This document shows, in pieces, positions 35,084 through 48,479 of a DNA stretch of 64,000 nt (position 1 is its first letter; every line of letters starts with the position of its first letter). The stretch spans positions 77,369,387 through 77,433,386 of the forward strand of contig RSEF01000004.1 of NCBI GenBank assembly GCA_003993805.1, given 5' to 3'. Origin of the DNA: Himantopus leucocephalus. Its lineage: Eukaryota > Chordata > Aves > Charadriiformes > Recurvirostridae. Position numbers and translations under genes: made by a program. The notes beneath the pieces were generated by a model. The model made no database searches and was not told the DNA's origin. It saw nothing but the letters and a program-made list of their open reading frames with translations.

Positions 35084-36144
35084 GGAAAACTTCTCAGATT
35101 ACCAATTTGAATATAAAAGAAAAACATAAACCCACAGTAATAAAGCAAAAAATGCCCAATTTGAGAACAAGCTAGCAAGAAATAAAGAGGGTTAAAATGA
35201 AAAATATTATAACTATATTATTATTGTATAATAAATGTAATTACTATAATATTAGAATGATAATAATAAAGTTAAGGAAAGAGTTACTTTATTACTTAAC
35301 AGGGACAAAAATATATAAATATTTTATATTCTCATTCCTACTTCACTCTAGGTTGTTGAAGTATAAGTTCCCCACTTTGGCCACTATTTTTCCCTCTGTG
35401 GTAAGTTTTCAGGTAGACTGATGATTACAATAACTGAACATTATTTAGGAAGAATATATGCAGAAGGTATATGGCTGGGCACACAGGAGACACCATGACT
35501 ACACTTCTAATTCAGAAGTATCTGATAAGTACTTGAAATTATATGGTATGAAATAGGGAGACGGTGTCAGTTCTTCAAAAGAGAAAAAAAGAGAGGCCTT
35601 GGGGAATGATGAACCACTTTTTACTGTTTTTTGGGCATCCTTAGCTCCACAAGTCCAGCAAATAATTAAACAATCTGTAAGTACTTAGGAGACAATAAAT
35701 TGATAAAAAAATCTGGCAAGGTTTAATCAATGAAAATCATATCATTATAAATTTTTACTGATTTTTGTGGGATTGTTGAGTACATTTCATGTGACTTTCT
35801 TATAGACAAAGATTAGAAATACAGTTTAAATAAGTAATTTTCACTGATTTATGGGGAGATCATAATAAGAATGACAAAAAGTGAGACCATTACGAATCAA
35901 AATTAATTTGCTATCTGCAAGTTTGTAAGTGCAGTAAAAACATTTGAGGAGTCAAATATCAAAAAAGGAAGCACCTTCCAGAAAACCTTTCTGAATCTTG
36001 TAAACACAGGAAGAGTACAGTCAACCCCAAACTGAAAGTAAATAATGTCGTAAAGTAATAAAAGCTCAAGCTCATAATCATTGTAGCTGAATATATAAAT
36101 AAGAGTTTGATACGTAAAATTTTTAGTGATCCACATGCTTTATT
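35084..36144. other. Unique AT-rich sequence, no gene seen
   Basis: Very AT-rich (about 35200-35300 is almost pure A/T). Nothing recognisable. Confidence 0.65.
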
Positions 36145-36505
36145 TGAGTTTGTTAACTTGGAGTTGTGTCAGTTCTGGGCACCATACTTGAAGTGTATTA
36201 ACCACAAGCGTGTGAACCAGAAAGGTCACAGAAAAGCAAAAAGAATGAGATCTGGAAAACATGACCTGCAAGCAAATGTTAAATGTTTTTATTGAATTAG
36301 ACAAATGACGGTTGAGAACAGACATGATAAAATTCTTCAAATATGTAAAATGTGTAAAATATAAAAAATCTTATACTGCAGTAAGGAAAGACTAAAGTAA
36401 ACAGCACAAAAATCTTTCAGTCTGTAGAAGTAATTAAACTGTTGGAATAAATTACCTTTGAAGGTTCCTAAAACAAGGTTAGACAAAAACCTGTAAAAAA
36501 CAGGT
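36145..36505 (+). mobile_element. Ancient CR1/L3-like remnant
   Basis: gttgtgtcagttctgggcacc corresponds to the CR1 ORF2 block encoding QFWAP. About 270 bp further on, aattaaactgttggaataaa and ggttagacaaaaacctg correspond to the C-terminal block encoding W-N-K-L-P and the R-L-D-K segment. The order and spacing are right for a CR1-family C-terminus, but divergence is far higher than in the other copies and no octamer tail is left. It is probably an old insertion that predates the other copies here. Confidence 0.6.
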
Positions 36506-38131
36506 AAATGTAAATGACACTGAAACATAAATGATAAAACATTCCAGACAAAATATAGGGCTTTTGTTCCTCTGTTCTCTGTAAATGCATGATTTCAGAC
36601 TAGGAAAATAAATAGAACATTAGGTCATGAAATGTTACCTCAGGTTTTATAATTCTTTGAGCCACAGTACAAATTCAAACAACTTTTGGGGACAAATGCA
36701 TTGTTCTTTTTTTCTCTTCTTCCCCCCCACCCTCCCAACGGTCCCCTAATGAAACAGGAAAATCTAAACAATCCTTAATAAATCAGTTATTGGAAGGTGA
36801 ACAGGCAACAGGAAGTGATTTTGTTAGGTGTACTGTTTATTACTTTTCCTCAACATGTGCGTCACAGAGTGCATTCAGGTTCTTGTTGCTATTTAGCTGT
36901 CTGGGCAAGACTGGCAAGCAGATTCTTGGAAACATCTTAAGCTTTCTTTGTCAGCAAAAAGATATCAAGCTTTCAGTATCTGTTCCACGGTGCTTATGTG
37001 TTTAGAAAACTGCACAACTGACCAAGTTTGGTGACATTGCAGGAAAAATTCAATACAGACAAGCCTTCACCAGTTACATAGGGACTGTGTTCTAGCCAAA
37101 AAGAAAACTGGAGGGCAAGAAGGTAAGCTTTCTTCCAAAAGTGCTCAGTTCATCACCCTTCCATTAAAATTTTGTGAGATGACTTTTTTTTAGCATTTCT
37201 CCCCGAGTTTTGCAAGAAGTTTAAAAAAAGAAAAAAGCGACTCTAACTCACAAAGAAGAGTTCAACCTCCTTTTAATCTCAACCTTTGAGAGTGACGGAA
37301 CTCACAGGACAAAAAAATTGATTTATCCATCACTGAACACAATTAATTGTATGTTGGCCCCTTTGGAGATGGCTATAGATAAAAGGGTTTAATCATAATT
37401 TTTCAGGGAAAACTGTAAACAATTAACCACTATAGCCAAATTTTAATAAAAGACAAATGAGGAATTTCACATAATGTCAGGACAAGCCTCCAGATTAAGA
37501 AAGCAAAATATAAAAAGCTTAATAAATATGTATTTTCTCTCTGCTTTTTCCTATTTAGAAATAGTTTTGCCCTAAACACCACTTTGAAAGACAGATATAT
37601 GAATAAAAGTACATCAAAGCATCAATTTAGAGGAAAATGACAGAAAGCTATGATACTCTTCTTGAAAGAGAATTGATGTAATTTGACATTAAAAAAACAT
37701 AAAATTCTTTTATAAGTGGGGTCATTAGTGTCTAAATCTAGCAGCTGTATATATGTTCTACTCATTTTACTGATTAATTGCTTGAAGATTTTACTGCTTG
37801 TTATTGACTATATTAATTTAGAAATGATGCCAACAAAGAGGAATTGTTTACAATGCAATAGCTGCAAAGAAAATGTCGTGTAACAGTTGGGTGTCCAACA
37901 TTAAGCAGTGCTTTAGAAGAAAAAATCAGAAAGGAAGAAAACAGGATAGAAATAGAAATAGCAATATTTTGATATGAAGTATCACACACATTATATATAA
38001 ATGTTACATTGCATGTTGTATTTAATAATACTTACCTACATGCATGTGCTTATAAATACATATCCATATATCTAAAAATATTTTGGTTTCTGTGATTTTT
38101 CTCCAAATACACAAATTTGGTTGTGCGGTTT

Positions 38132-38155
38132 TGTGTGTGTGTGTGTGTGTGTGTG
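38132..38155. repeat. (TG)12 microsatellite
   Basis: Twelve uninterrupted TG units. Confidence 0.95.
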
Positions 38156-41100
38156 CAGAGGTGTAGGGGTAGGGAGGTCTGTATTTTGATTAATGGGCTT
38201 TTGGGGAAGAACCACATCCAGAAAGATATCTGACTACCTACTTGATATTTATTCTGTCTCCCCAGAAACAAACCATCTGCAGATGATAAAGCTGAAATCA
38301 GTAGCTGAATTTACAGTACAGATTCAGCACACATTTAGCTAAATATTGAAAAGAGAAAGTAGTTTCACATCTAAGAAATGAAATCAGAATATGATACAGA
38401 AAGAAGCTTAAACCAGACAGTAAATGATGTAAGAGATGGAATATCTGAAATGTTATTGTCTTCCTAGACACAGTTAGCTATCTGAAAACTTAACTAGTTA
38501 CCCCTGTGAGGTTAAGATTGTGATCTGAAAGTGATTCCTGCACTTCAGTGCACACTTTCCTCAAAGTATGGAAACAAAGTCTCTAGCTTTTGTTCTAAAC
38601 AGGAAGCGGTCAGTATGTTAATGTGGTTTTTGTTGTTAATTTGCTTGCTTTCCATCAAGAAAGCTTTGTTAGATTACTTGCTGAGCTTGGAAAAAAGAAA
38701 GAAAAGGTGAGAAAGAAGGAAAGAAGTTAATTCCCTGCTTTCCAGGCAAGCAGCTCAAGAAATCCATAACAGAATAATCTGATACTGGATCTTGTTAAAC
38801 TAGTAGGATGTAAGAGTCACAGGGCCAAAAGGAGAAGAAGAAATTAAATAACAACATAACTGCTGGTCAGTAAGAGAGAAGGGTAACCTGATCTGGGAAC
38901 ACTTTGGGGATAGAAGGTCTTGACAAACACCCCATACTCTGATAGTACTATACTCATATCCTTCATGTTTATAAGAACACATTGTCTACTAAAAAAAAAA
39001 AAAGTCTATCTTTCTGAATGTTTAGCACATGTTTGATTCTACCCCAGTTTTAGAAGTAATTGCTTTAGCAGAACTTCTGTACATTTCTTTGTGGTTAAAA
39101 AGGCTCTATTTTTTCTTCCCTTAGCTGCCTGTTGCTACCCAAAGACAGCTTGGCTGCAGCATGATTCCAGATTGCTAGAATGGAGACAATGGAGCTGACT
39201 CCACTTTATTGTATGCCTAGGACAATGCCTTAATTTAATCCAGTAGTTGCACAAGCTATGATTTGCCCATATTTTGACTAAATAAGGAACGCCATGTTTG
39301 CCAGTATGATATCTTTAGACATCATAAAACTAATATTAATCCTAACAGTGTTATTTTCTCTTTATTACTGATTTTTTTTTAAGATGTCAGATGTGGTAAT
39401 TCATTCTGAAAACTATTGTTAATGCTTATACCATACACAATATACTGATACTTACATTCCATTTCAATTCTAGTAATATTTTCCATATTTTCATCTAATA
39501 TATTTTCAATAAATTATGTGTTGACATTAGAAAATGACTATAATCAAATTACTAAAACTTTATCTTTTAAAGCAGGTCTTTTAATATCAAATGTCCTTCT
39601 GATTCATTATTTTATGGAGATACTTAACACTTTCTACCGATTTTGGTCATTAACAAGGTAGCACAGGACTTTATAACCATGCTAGCCTCTGTGTCTGGGG
39701 GTTTTTTATCTGCTCCTTTGTTAATTCAGAACTTGTTTATATATGGCACTATAATCTGCTGGGAAGATAGTTGCCACTGGAAACCTACCTCATAGATACC
39801 TGGAAAAATCATAAGAACACCAGCTCCCACAGAAGGTTAAAAGCTTTGGTAGAAGCTAATACACTTCTGTAGCTGTACGCTAATACATCTTAGAAGAGAC
39901 ACATGCATCTTTCAGGGTCATAGACTGAAACATATTGAAAGTGGAGTGTAGAAGATAGTAAACAGGAACTTGAATAGAGCACTTAAAGTAAAACATCTGT
40001 ATTGTACAATTTAAGCCAGTAGTTATTCATGATAAATTTCTAACTTGAAATTGAAGCAGGAGCTTCATATTTTATTTTTTTTAATAAACATTTGGCCAAG
40101 TATCTGTGCTTTTCTATGAGTTTCTAACCATCTGAGAAGTTTCCAGAAATATGTTTTCATGTGGTTTTAGTGAAATCAATTCCTTAGAAATACACTAAGT
40201 ATGAGTAGAATTTGGAGCACAATAAATAGCTCTATTTCCCTAAAACACATGGTGAGAGTTCATTCCTGGTTCGCATCTTACTCTGTCTTACCCAGGGTCT
40301 GGATCCATTTTTTTTTTGTGTGTCAGGAACAAATAGGATATTGATCCTTCTGCGACTGATCTCATCCTCACTTAACACTGTGTGGGGGAGGAAACAAAGC
40401 CAAACCCCAAAACCAAAGAACAAAATTTTAAAGAATTCAAGTAATCCTAGTATGAAACAGAAATATTTTTAAAATGTTGATTTGTTTTTGTAAGGTAATC
40501 TTCCCATCTTCACTGTGTTTCAGCTATTTTTTCAAAGTGATGTACAGCACTGGCATCTGGAAAGACATCTGGACCAAAAACACCATCCGTCAACATTTTG
40601 GCTACATTTATTATGTCAAGATTATACCAAGAAACGCAGACTGCTTATTCATTTCAGTAGGAACAAAACGGAGTTCATAATATTACATTGATAAGCAGAA
40701 TTATAGAGAATGAAATAGTACACAAAGAGAACACACATTTATTCAAGTAGGATTTCTACAGTTGTGTATAATTTACCTGCTCAAAACATAACATCATTTA
40801 TGTTCATAACAAAAATCACCATGAGAATAAAAATTATTCTGTCCCTCTAAACATTATGTGTTCTTTTCTGGCTTTGTTTGTATTTCTTACTGAAACTTTG
40901 CACATTTGATATCACCTCCTTATTACAATTGAATATTTCTTTTGATTTAATATTATTCTAGATTCTCTTGTGGGTTTTTTTCTTTGTTTGTTTGGTTTTT
41001 TTTTTTTATTAAGATTGGTGTAGTTTTCATTCCTTGGAAAATTATAGAAAATCTCAAAGTCATGTAGCTTCTTCAGTGTTTCAGAAGTGATTAATTAATA

Positions 41101-43599
41101 TGATGCTGACATTCATAGATCAGGCTGTGAGCCTTCTATGTGATCACATTAGAGAGAATTTACTCCCCTGAGCAGTGCCATTGATTCCTACTCACAACTA
41201 CAAGTAAAAAGATAACAGTCTGACCTTGAATGATCTTATTACATTCAAAAATTAACAATCAGTTTATAAAGAACGGTCCCATTCTTGTACGCTTATGGCA
41301 AACAGAGACTTCCATGTGGCACAGTCATTGATAAAAATAAAACTTTATTCCTCTGTACACTTTTTAGAAAAAAGACTGACATAATTTTTGGATATTTATT
41401 AGACCTAGTGAGATATATCCTGTCTAGATGAAATTTAGATTCTACTATCTCATAAAGGACAGTGATAAAGATGACAACAATAATGACAGAAAGGATGTTG
41501 ATCAAAAGAAAGCTTTGAACAAGATTGCTCAGTTGCATTTGCAATTTCAATAAAAAAATCATTGTTTGAACAGTCTATATTTATTCCTTATGCCTCCGTT
41601 TTTTTCAATCTAGTAACAGAAAAAAATATTAGCTTTCACCTCTCCAGTGTTTGAGGCCTGTCAGTGGAAGTGAGTTATAAAAGCAAAATACTAGCAATAT
41701 TTTTGAACATTGATAAAAATTTAGGTATGCATGTAGTAGGTGATAGAAAACTCCTCTATGCTGCTAATTAAGTTACATATTGTGTAAAGTTACAAAATAT
41801 TGTAAGGTAATCCATTTCCCATGCTCCGGTTATACCATTTAAAGTCCTAAATCTATAGGTTTCAATGTTATTCTTTTCTAGTTAAAAGAACAATACTGGA
41901 TTAGATGCTGAAAAGTTTGAATCAGCTTGGGAGAGACTATGTAGTTAACTCTTCATTGTAATTACACATATGTAATTGAAGAAATATAGGCTTAGGTAGG
42001 ATAAGTTGCAGGTGTTAATGCAGCAGCATTATAAGAGTTAACAGAATTTGGACAGTATGACTGAACAAAAAAAACCCAGCTAAAAACAAACTAGAAGAAA
42101 GTCTTTGGCAGTTTTCTAGATGTAAGACCAGTAGTATCAAAGAGAAAAAAAGTGAATAAAAGTAGTATAAATCAGAGAAATAGAATTAGAATTCAAGGGA
42201 AAAAAACATCTGAAAAAAATTAAAGGTGTGCTCTAATTCTCAGATTGCCAGAGTGCACTGAACTCTCACAAGGAAATAAACCCAACTGTTTAATAATAAT
42301 TCTATAACTTCTGATAAAGCCAGTCATGCATTCCTCATATTCATGGACCTAGTAACTACCTCTCTGGCTCCTGGCAACAACTGAAAAAAAATTCTAATTT
42401 TGAATATTGAGAAGAAGCAAAGAGCCAAAACATATCATCCATCTCCGTTTCCCTTGTTCTTCTATTGCACAGATAGAGAGTCTTAAAAAAAAGAGTGTAA
42501 TCAAGTGTCTCAAAGAGAGCAGTTGGCTGCTCTCTAAATGCATGAAGAAGGTGTCTTACGTGTGTCCTTGGCATGGCAACTTAAGTTGGATCAGGTAAGA
42601 TTCCCCCCAGCCGTTATGCTGAATCCAGCTGACTCACGACCACTCCTGCATACGCATGATCTACACCTATGGCTTATCTGAAAGCACATACAAAACATCA
42701 CCTAACTATTTTAATTATGTCTAAACCACTGTCCTATATGACAATGTTGGCATTTGCAGGAGCAGTTTCTACTACTTAGAAGCACCCTATCTATACACAT
42801 TTTGATCAATTATGCAGCAAGGACCATCTGAGAAGTAGCTGAAAGGACCAGATTCTCCCCCCAGGATGATTAATACACTGAAACAAACAAATCTGTGTAG
42901 GCACACAAGGACATATCTGTAGGAAGTCTTCAGGACAGTCCAAAATGCCCCCTCAGAGAGGTCCTGCATGAATTAGTCAAATACTTAATTGTCAAGGTGA
43001 CTATGATTTCAATTACATTGTTTCAAGTCCTTCTGCTGTTTCAAACCAGTCTATTAATTCACCTATGCAGATGACTAGACAGGGAGTGCCTGGCCCACCC
43101 AAGGGATTAATGACTTACATGGCTGTATAGACAAGTACTACTCTTATACTCAGTTATACCACAGTTGCAACTGTAGGACAAACTTGAGTTTCAAATATTT
43201 ATGAATTAAGTTCCATTGGCCTTGCCACTGTCCATCAGCTCAGAAGGGACGGAAGAGAGATCCCCTCTGTTTCGGTCTTCATTTATGGAAAAATCTTCTT
43301 ATTTTCACCATGATATCGAAGAACTGTAGTGTTCTTTAATCACTCAGCACCTGAAATGTACTTAGGAATTTTTCTATTTCTTCCCTAAATGTTTACAGTT
43401 TAAAGGGATGTACATTTTTGTTTCCATAAAAATATTTTCTCAGAAGGGAGCTGTCTAAATCAAAAAATACCAAGACCAAAATTATGTGTTAGGTCCTGAC
43501 TATTTAGTATAAGAATAATGCATGTGTATGTGTTTGTTAAATTCCTAGCTTTGAATTTCTTCTGAAGTTGAAAAAAGTACTTTTTCTTACCAGAATTTG

Positions 43600-43722
43600 A
43601 AAGAAGTTTTTTGGGGATTTGGGGGGATTTGTCGTTGTTGGGTTTTTTTTCATTTTTCTTTGTTTGTTTTGTTGTTTTTTTGTGTTTTGGTTTGGTTTTT
43701 CTTTTTTCTTTTTTTTTTTTGN
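43600..43722. repeat. T/G-rich low-complexity tract ending in an N
   Basis: A run of T-rich and TTTG/GGTTT-like sequence ends at an undetermined base at 43722. The homopolymers probably caused the undetermined base. Confidence 0.85.
43722..43722. other. Single undetermined base
   Basis: An N at the end of the poly-T tract. Duplicated flanks are not visible. Confidence 0.9.
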
Positions 43723-44018
43723 TAACAGAATACAGAAAGAATAGAAAGTATTGCAATCTGAGGACTAAGAAGTAACATTAGAATATCGTGTTATAGAAAT
43801 GGATGTCTGAGATTTCAGTTCAGTTATTGCTGCTTACTGCTCACTGAGTATGATTACCTGGCATGAAATCTGCAATGGCAGCGGACAGTCTCTATGTTTA
43901 CATGGCAATATGCAGGGCTGCTAGTTGATATCTCAAGATAACTATAACCTATGCTACTGCACAGTTTTGTCCCTTATTTCTCAGCTGAGAAAAGCATCAT
44001 ATTGCTATAATGCTTTTT

Positions 44019-44101
44019 ATTCTAGAGCTATCTTATTCAGGAGATATCTATACCAGTTCTGATTCTAGAGATATCTTGCTCAGAGCTAGCTACAGTATCT
44101 G
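44019..44101. repeat. Imperfect 42-bp tandem duplication
   Basis: Units 44019-44061 and 44062-44101 both start attctagag and contain tatctt.ttcag or gctcag; they differ at many positions. The call is weak but the shared starts are clear. Confidence 0.45.
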
Positions 44102-45626
44102 TGCTTTGTGCATCACTGCATTATGTATACATTCCCCATGAAAAGCATTTGCAAACAGAGTAATTGTTCTGTGCTTCAGTTCCCAATCTGTAAGTGGGAG
44201 ATAACGCGTTCCTTTTGTCTTTCTTATTTAGACAGAAGTTCTAAGACTCAGAGACTCTTTTATTATTGTGTTTGTTCAGTGTTTAACTCAATATTATAAT
44301 TTTATTGAAAGAAGTAATTGTTAAAAATGGATGGAAGTACTTAACCAGCTAAACACACAAATATAATTTGTATCTACAATTGAAATTACAGACAATCTAC
44401 AGGAGGTAACCTGTGTGATACAAATTTAGCCCTGGTGGATCATTCTTCACCTTTATATTGCAATATGGGAAGAAATCCAATATTTCATAGCAAATACTTC
44501 ACTTTAGCTAGACTGTTAGTTAGGGGAAAATACGCCCCAAGTGTTTTGGTCTAGAGATATCTACAACTAGCCAATAAAGCTTATGCTGAGTTCATCAGAG
44601 TTACTTCCCTCCAAACCTCAGGCTAGGCTCCAACTGTGGTTTCTGACAAGAGCAGACAGCTCTCTAACATTTCTTCAGCAATTTGCAGACAAACAAAGAC
44701 GACATATTCTTCTGAATACTGAAAAATACCAACTTAAGGGATTCATGAACTAGAAGCTTTGCTTTTAATGACAGAATGAAGATTTCTCATCTGGCCTTGA
44801 ACTGTCATATTTCTTATACTGTCTTTTCTTTGTATTTTAACTTCTTTGCTTGTAAAAAAAATGTGAGATTTTATTGGTGTGCTGACCATGCATCCTTAAA
44901 ACTGTATTTTCTGCTCAAGGGGAAAAATGTTCACTTGCAAAACTAGAACCTGATTTCACGCTTCTTGGAGAAATTCCACATACTTCAATTTACAGCTAAC
45001 ACATATAAAAGTTTAAAGTGAGAGATATAGTGCTCTGGATGTAAGGAAGACTAAGAAGGACCTAAATATCTTCCTGCCTTAGATGCATGTTTTCTCCTAC
45101 AGTTAGAAGAAATAACTTTACAGAGTGTGGATTTTTACACAGAATAATGTGATAGTATAACAAATGAACTAGACTAAGCATTGCCAAATTACAATAAATT
45201 ATTATGACATTGGTGTTTCAACTATTTTTACCATTTCTGTAGAAGAAGATATTGTGACATGTCAGAGACATTATCAATACTCTTGATTAATTAATGGTTT
45301 TTATTTTTAAAAAACAAAATATTCAGGACTTCATCCTCAAGGCCTGTATTCCTTGCATTTTTCTTGTATATTTGAAAATGATACATACATTCTGAAAATA
45401 ATACAAACATCCTGTTCCAGTTTTGATTCTTATATCATATCCATTACCACAGCTTCTGTTACCTTCTGTTAATGTACAGGGGACACAGATATAAGTATGT
45501 CAGTACTTAACAAGTTCATAGAATCATAACACCATAGAATCACAGAATTATAGAATGCTTTGGGTTGGAAGGGAACTTAAAGATCATCTAGTTCCAACCC
45601 ACTGCCATGGGCAGGGACACCTTCCA

Positions 45627-48420
45627 CTAGACCAGCTTAATCAAAGTCCCCTCCAACCAGGCCTTGAACACTTCTAAGGATGGGGCATCCACAACTTCTC
45701 CGGGCAACCTATTCCAATGTCTCACCACCCTCAGAGTAAAGAATTTCTTCCTGGTATCTAATCTAAATCTACGCTCTTCCAGTTTGAAACCGTTACCCTT
45801 TGTCCTATCACTACACTCCTGTGGTAAACGGTCCCTCTCCATATTTCCTGTGTGCCCTTTTTAAGTACTGGAAGGCTACTATATGGCCTCCCTAGAGCTT
45901 TCTCTTCTGCAGGCTGAACAACCCCAACTCTCTCAGCCTGTCTTCATAGGAGAGGGGCTCCAGCCCTCTCATCATCTTTGTAGCCCTCCTCTGGACTCGG
46001 TCCAACAGGTCCATGTCTTTCCTGTGCCGAGGACTCCAGAACTGGATGCAGTACTCCAGGTGGGGTCTCACGAGAACGGAGTAGAGGGGCAGAATCATGT
46101 CCCTCGACCTACTGGCCGTGCTTCTTTTGATGCAGACCAGGATTCACCTGGCTTTCTGGGCTGAAAGCACACGTTTATGGGTTATTCAAATCAACCAACA
46201 CCCCCACGTCCTTCTCCTCAGGGCTGCTCTCAATCCATTCTCTTCCCAGCCTGTATTTGTGCTTGGGATTGCCCCTGACCTATGTGCAGGACTCTGCACT
46301 TGGCCTTATTGAACTTCAATGGGTTTGCACAGGCTCACTTTTCACCCCTGTGCAGGTCCCTCTGGATGGCATCTCTTCCCTCCAGTGTGTCAACCACACC
46401 ACACGTCTTGTAGTTGTCGGCAAACTTGCTGAGTGTGCACTCAATCCCCCTGTCCATGTTGCCAACAAAGATGTTAAACAGCACTGGTCCCAGTGCTGGA
46501 AGAACACCACTCATCACTGCTCACCACTTGGACATTGAGCTGTTGACCACAACCCTTTGAGTGCAACCATGAAGACAATTCCTTACCCACTGAGTGCTCC
46601 ATCCATCAAATCCATGTCTCTCAAATTTAGAGACAAGGATGTTGTGCAGGACAGTATCAAATGCTTTGCACAAATCCAGGTAGATGACGCCAGTTACTCT
46701 TCCCTTATCCACCAATGCTGTAACCCCATTGCAAAGGGCCACCAAATTTGTCAGACATGACTTGCCCTCAGTGAAGCCATGTTGGCTGTCACCAGTAACC
46801 TTCTTATTTTCTATGTGCCTTAGCAGAGTTTCCAGGAGGACCTGCTCCATGATCTTGCCAGGCACAGAGGTGAGACTGACCGGCCTGTAGTTCCCCAGGT
46901 CTTCCTTTTTTACCCTTTTTAAAAGCAGGGGCTATGTTTCCCCTTTTCCAGTGAGTAGGAACTTCACCAGACTACCACAACTTCTCAAATATGATGGATA
47001 GCGGCTTAGCAACTTCACCTGCCAGTTCCCTCAGGACCTGCACATGCATCTCATTAGGTCGCTTGGATTTGTGTACCTTCAGGTTCCTTAGATGGTCTCG
47101 TACTTGATCTTCACCTGCAGTGGGCTGATCTTCACCTGCATTCTCAGAGCCCCTACATTTGCCTTCCGAGACTTTGGTGGTTTGATTAGAGCCCTTCCTG
47201 GTGAACAGTGAGGCAAAAAAGTCATTGAGTACCTCAACCTTCTCCATATCCCAGGTGAACAGTTCTTGCGTTTCCTTCCGGAGAGGACCCACATTTACCC
47301 CAATCTTCCTTTTATCATTGACGTACGTCTAGAAGCTTTTCTTTTTGCCCTTGATGTCACTGGCCAGATTTAATTCTATCTGGGCTTTATCTTGCCTAAC
47401 CTGATCCCTGGCTGCTCATACAATTTCTCTTGTATTTCTCCCAGGCTACGTCTCCTTGCTTCCACCCTCTGTAGGTTTTGGTTTTGTGTTTGAGTTTGTC
47501 CAAGAGCTCCTTGTTCATCAGTGCAGGCCTCCTGATGTTTTTGCCTGAATTTCTTTGTTGGGATTCACTGCTCCTGAGTTTGGAGGAGTTGATCCTTGAA
47601 TATTAAACAGCTTTCTTGGGCCCCTCTTCCCTCCAGGACTTTATCCCACTGTACTCTACCAAGGAGATCCCTGAAGAGGCCTAAGTCTGCTCTCCTGAAG
47701 TCCAGGGTAGTAAGTTTACTGTGCGCCCTCCTTGCTGCCTAAGGATCTTGAACTCCACCATTCATGGAGGAGCCAAGGCTGCCCTTGAATTTCACATTCC
47801 CTCCTTATTGATGAGAAAAAGGTCCAGCATAACACCTCTCATTATTGGCTTCTCTATTACTTGGAGAGGGAAGTTATCATCAACACATTCCAGGAACCTG
47901 CTGGATTGCTTATGTCCCTCCAACAGATATTGGAGTGGTTGAAGTCCTCCATGAGGACCAGGGTTTGTGAACATGAGACTGCTCTGTTTGGTCTATAGAG
48001 GGCCTCATCCACTCCGTCTTCCTGGTCAGGTGGCAAGTAGCAGACCCCCACTGCAACGTCACCTGTACCTGACTTCCCTTTAATCCTGAGCCATAACCTC
48101 TCAGTCAGCTTCTCATCCATCACCAGGCAGAGCTCCTTGCACTCCAGCTGATCATTGATGTAGAGGGTGACCAGCCTCATCTCCTCTGCCTGGCCTTCCT
48201 AAAATGCCTGTATCCTTCCATTCCAACACTCCAGTCATAGCAGCCATTTCACCATTTCCACGATGCCAATAAGATCATCTCCCTGCAGGCATGCACACAT
48301 CTTTAACTTCTTCTGTTTATTCCCCACACTACGTCCATCTGCACAGAGGCATTTAAGTTGGGCCCCCGATGAAGCTGACTTACTTCCTGGAGTGGCTGCA
48401 ATTCCTTTGTGCTGCACTTC
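45627..48420 (-). pseudogene. CR1 ORF2 remnant (endonuclease and reverse transcriptase)
   Basis: Read on the minus strand. The endonuclease start is AQLKCLCADGRSVGNKQ (48235-48417). Next comes TLYINDQLECKEL with VGVCYLPPDQEDGVDEALY and then LMEDFNHSNICW (47857-48180). The linker includes VEVLNDFFASLF (46972-47292). The reverse transcriptase has [13 protein letters not shown] and [14 protein letters not shown] (motif A; 46521-46865). Motif C is [10 protein letters not shown] (46335-46517), so the second aspartate of FADD is replaced by N. The C-terminus [20 protein letters not shown] ends at 45627. At least five frame breaks separate these blocks, so no active enzyme could be made. Confidence 0.9.
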
Positions 48421-48479
48421 AGGTGCTCTCCTGCTGATGTCTGATCCTTCCCCAGGCTCTGGGTGTCTATTGATGACAC

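Larger units (their letters stand above)
36506..45515. other. Unique AT-rich sequence, no gene seen
   Basis: Nine kilobases without a recognisable gene, RNA or transposon. It contains a (TG)12 tract (38132-38155), T-rich low-complexity DNA around an N (43600-43722) and a weak 42-bp tandem duplication (44019-44101). The stretch 37130-37500 is compositionally complex and could include a conserved element, but I see nothing specific. Confidence 0.6.
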
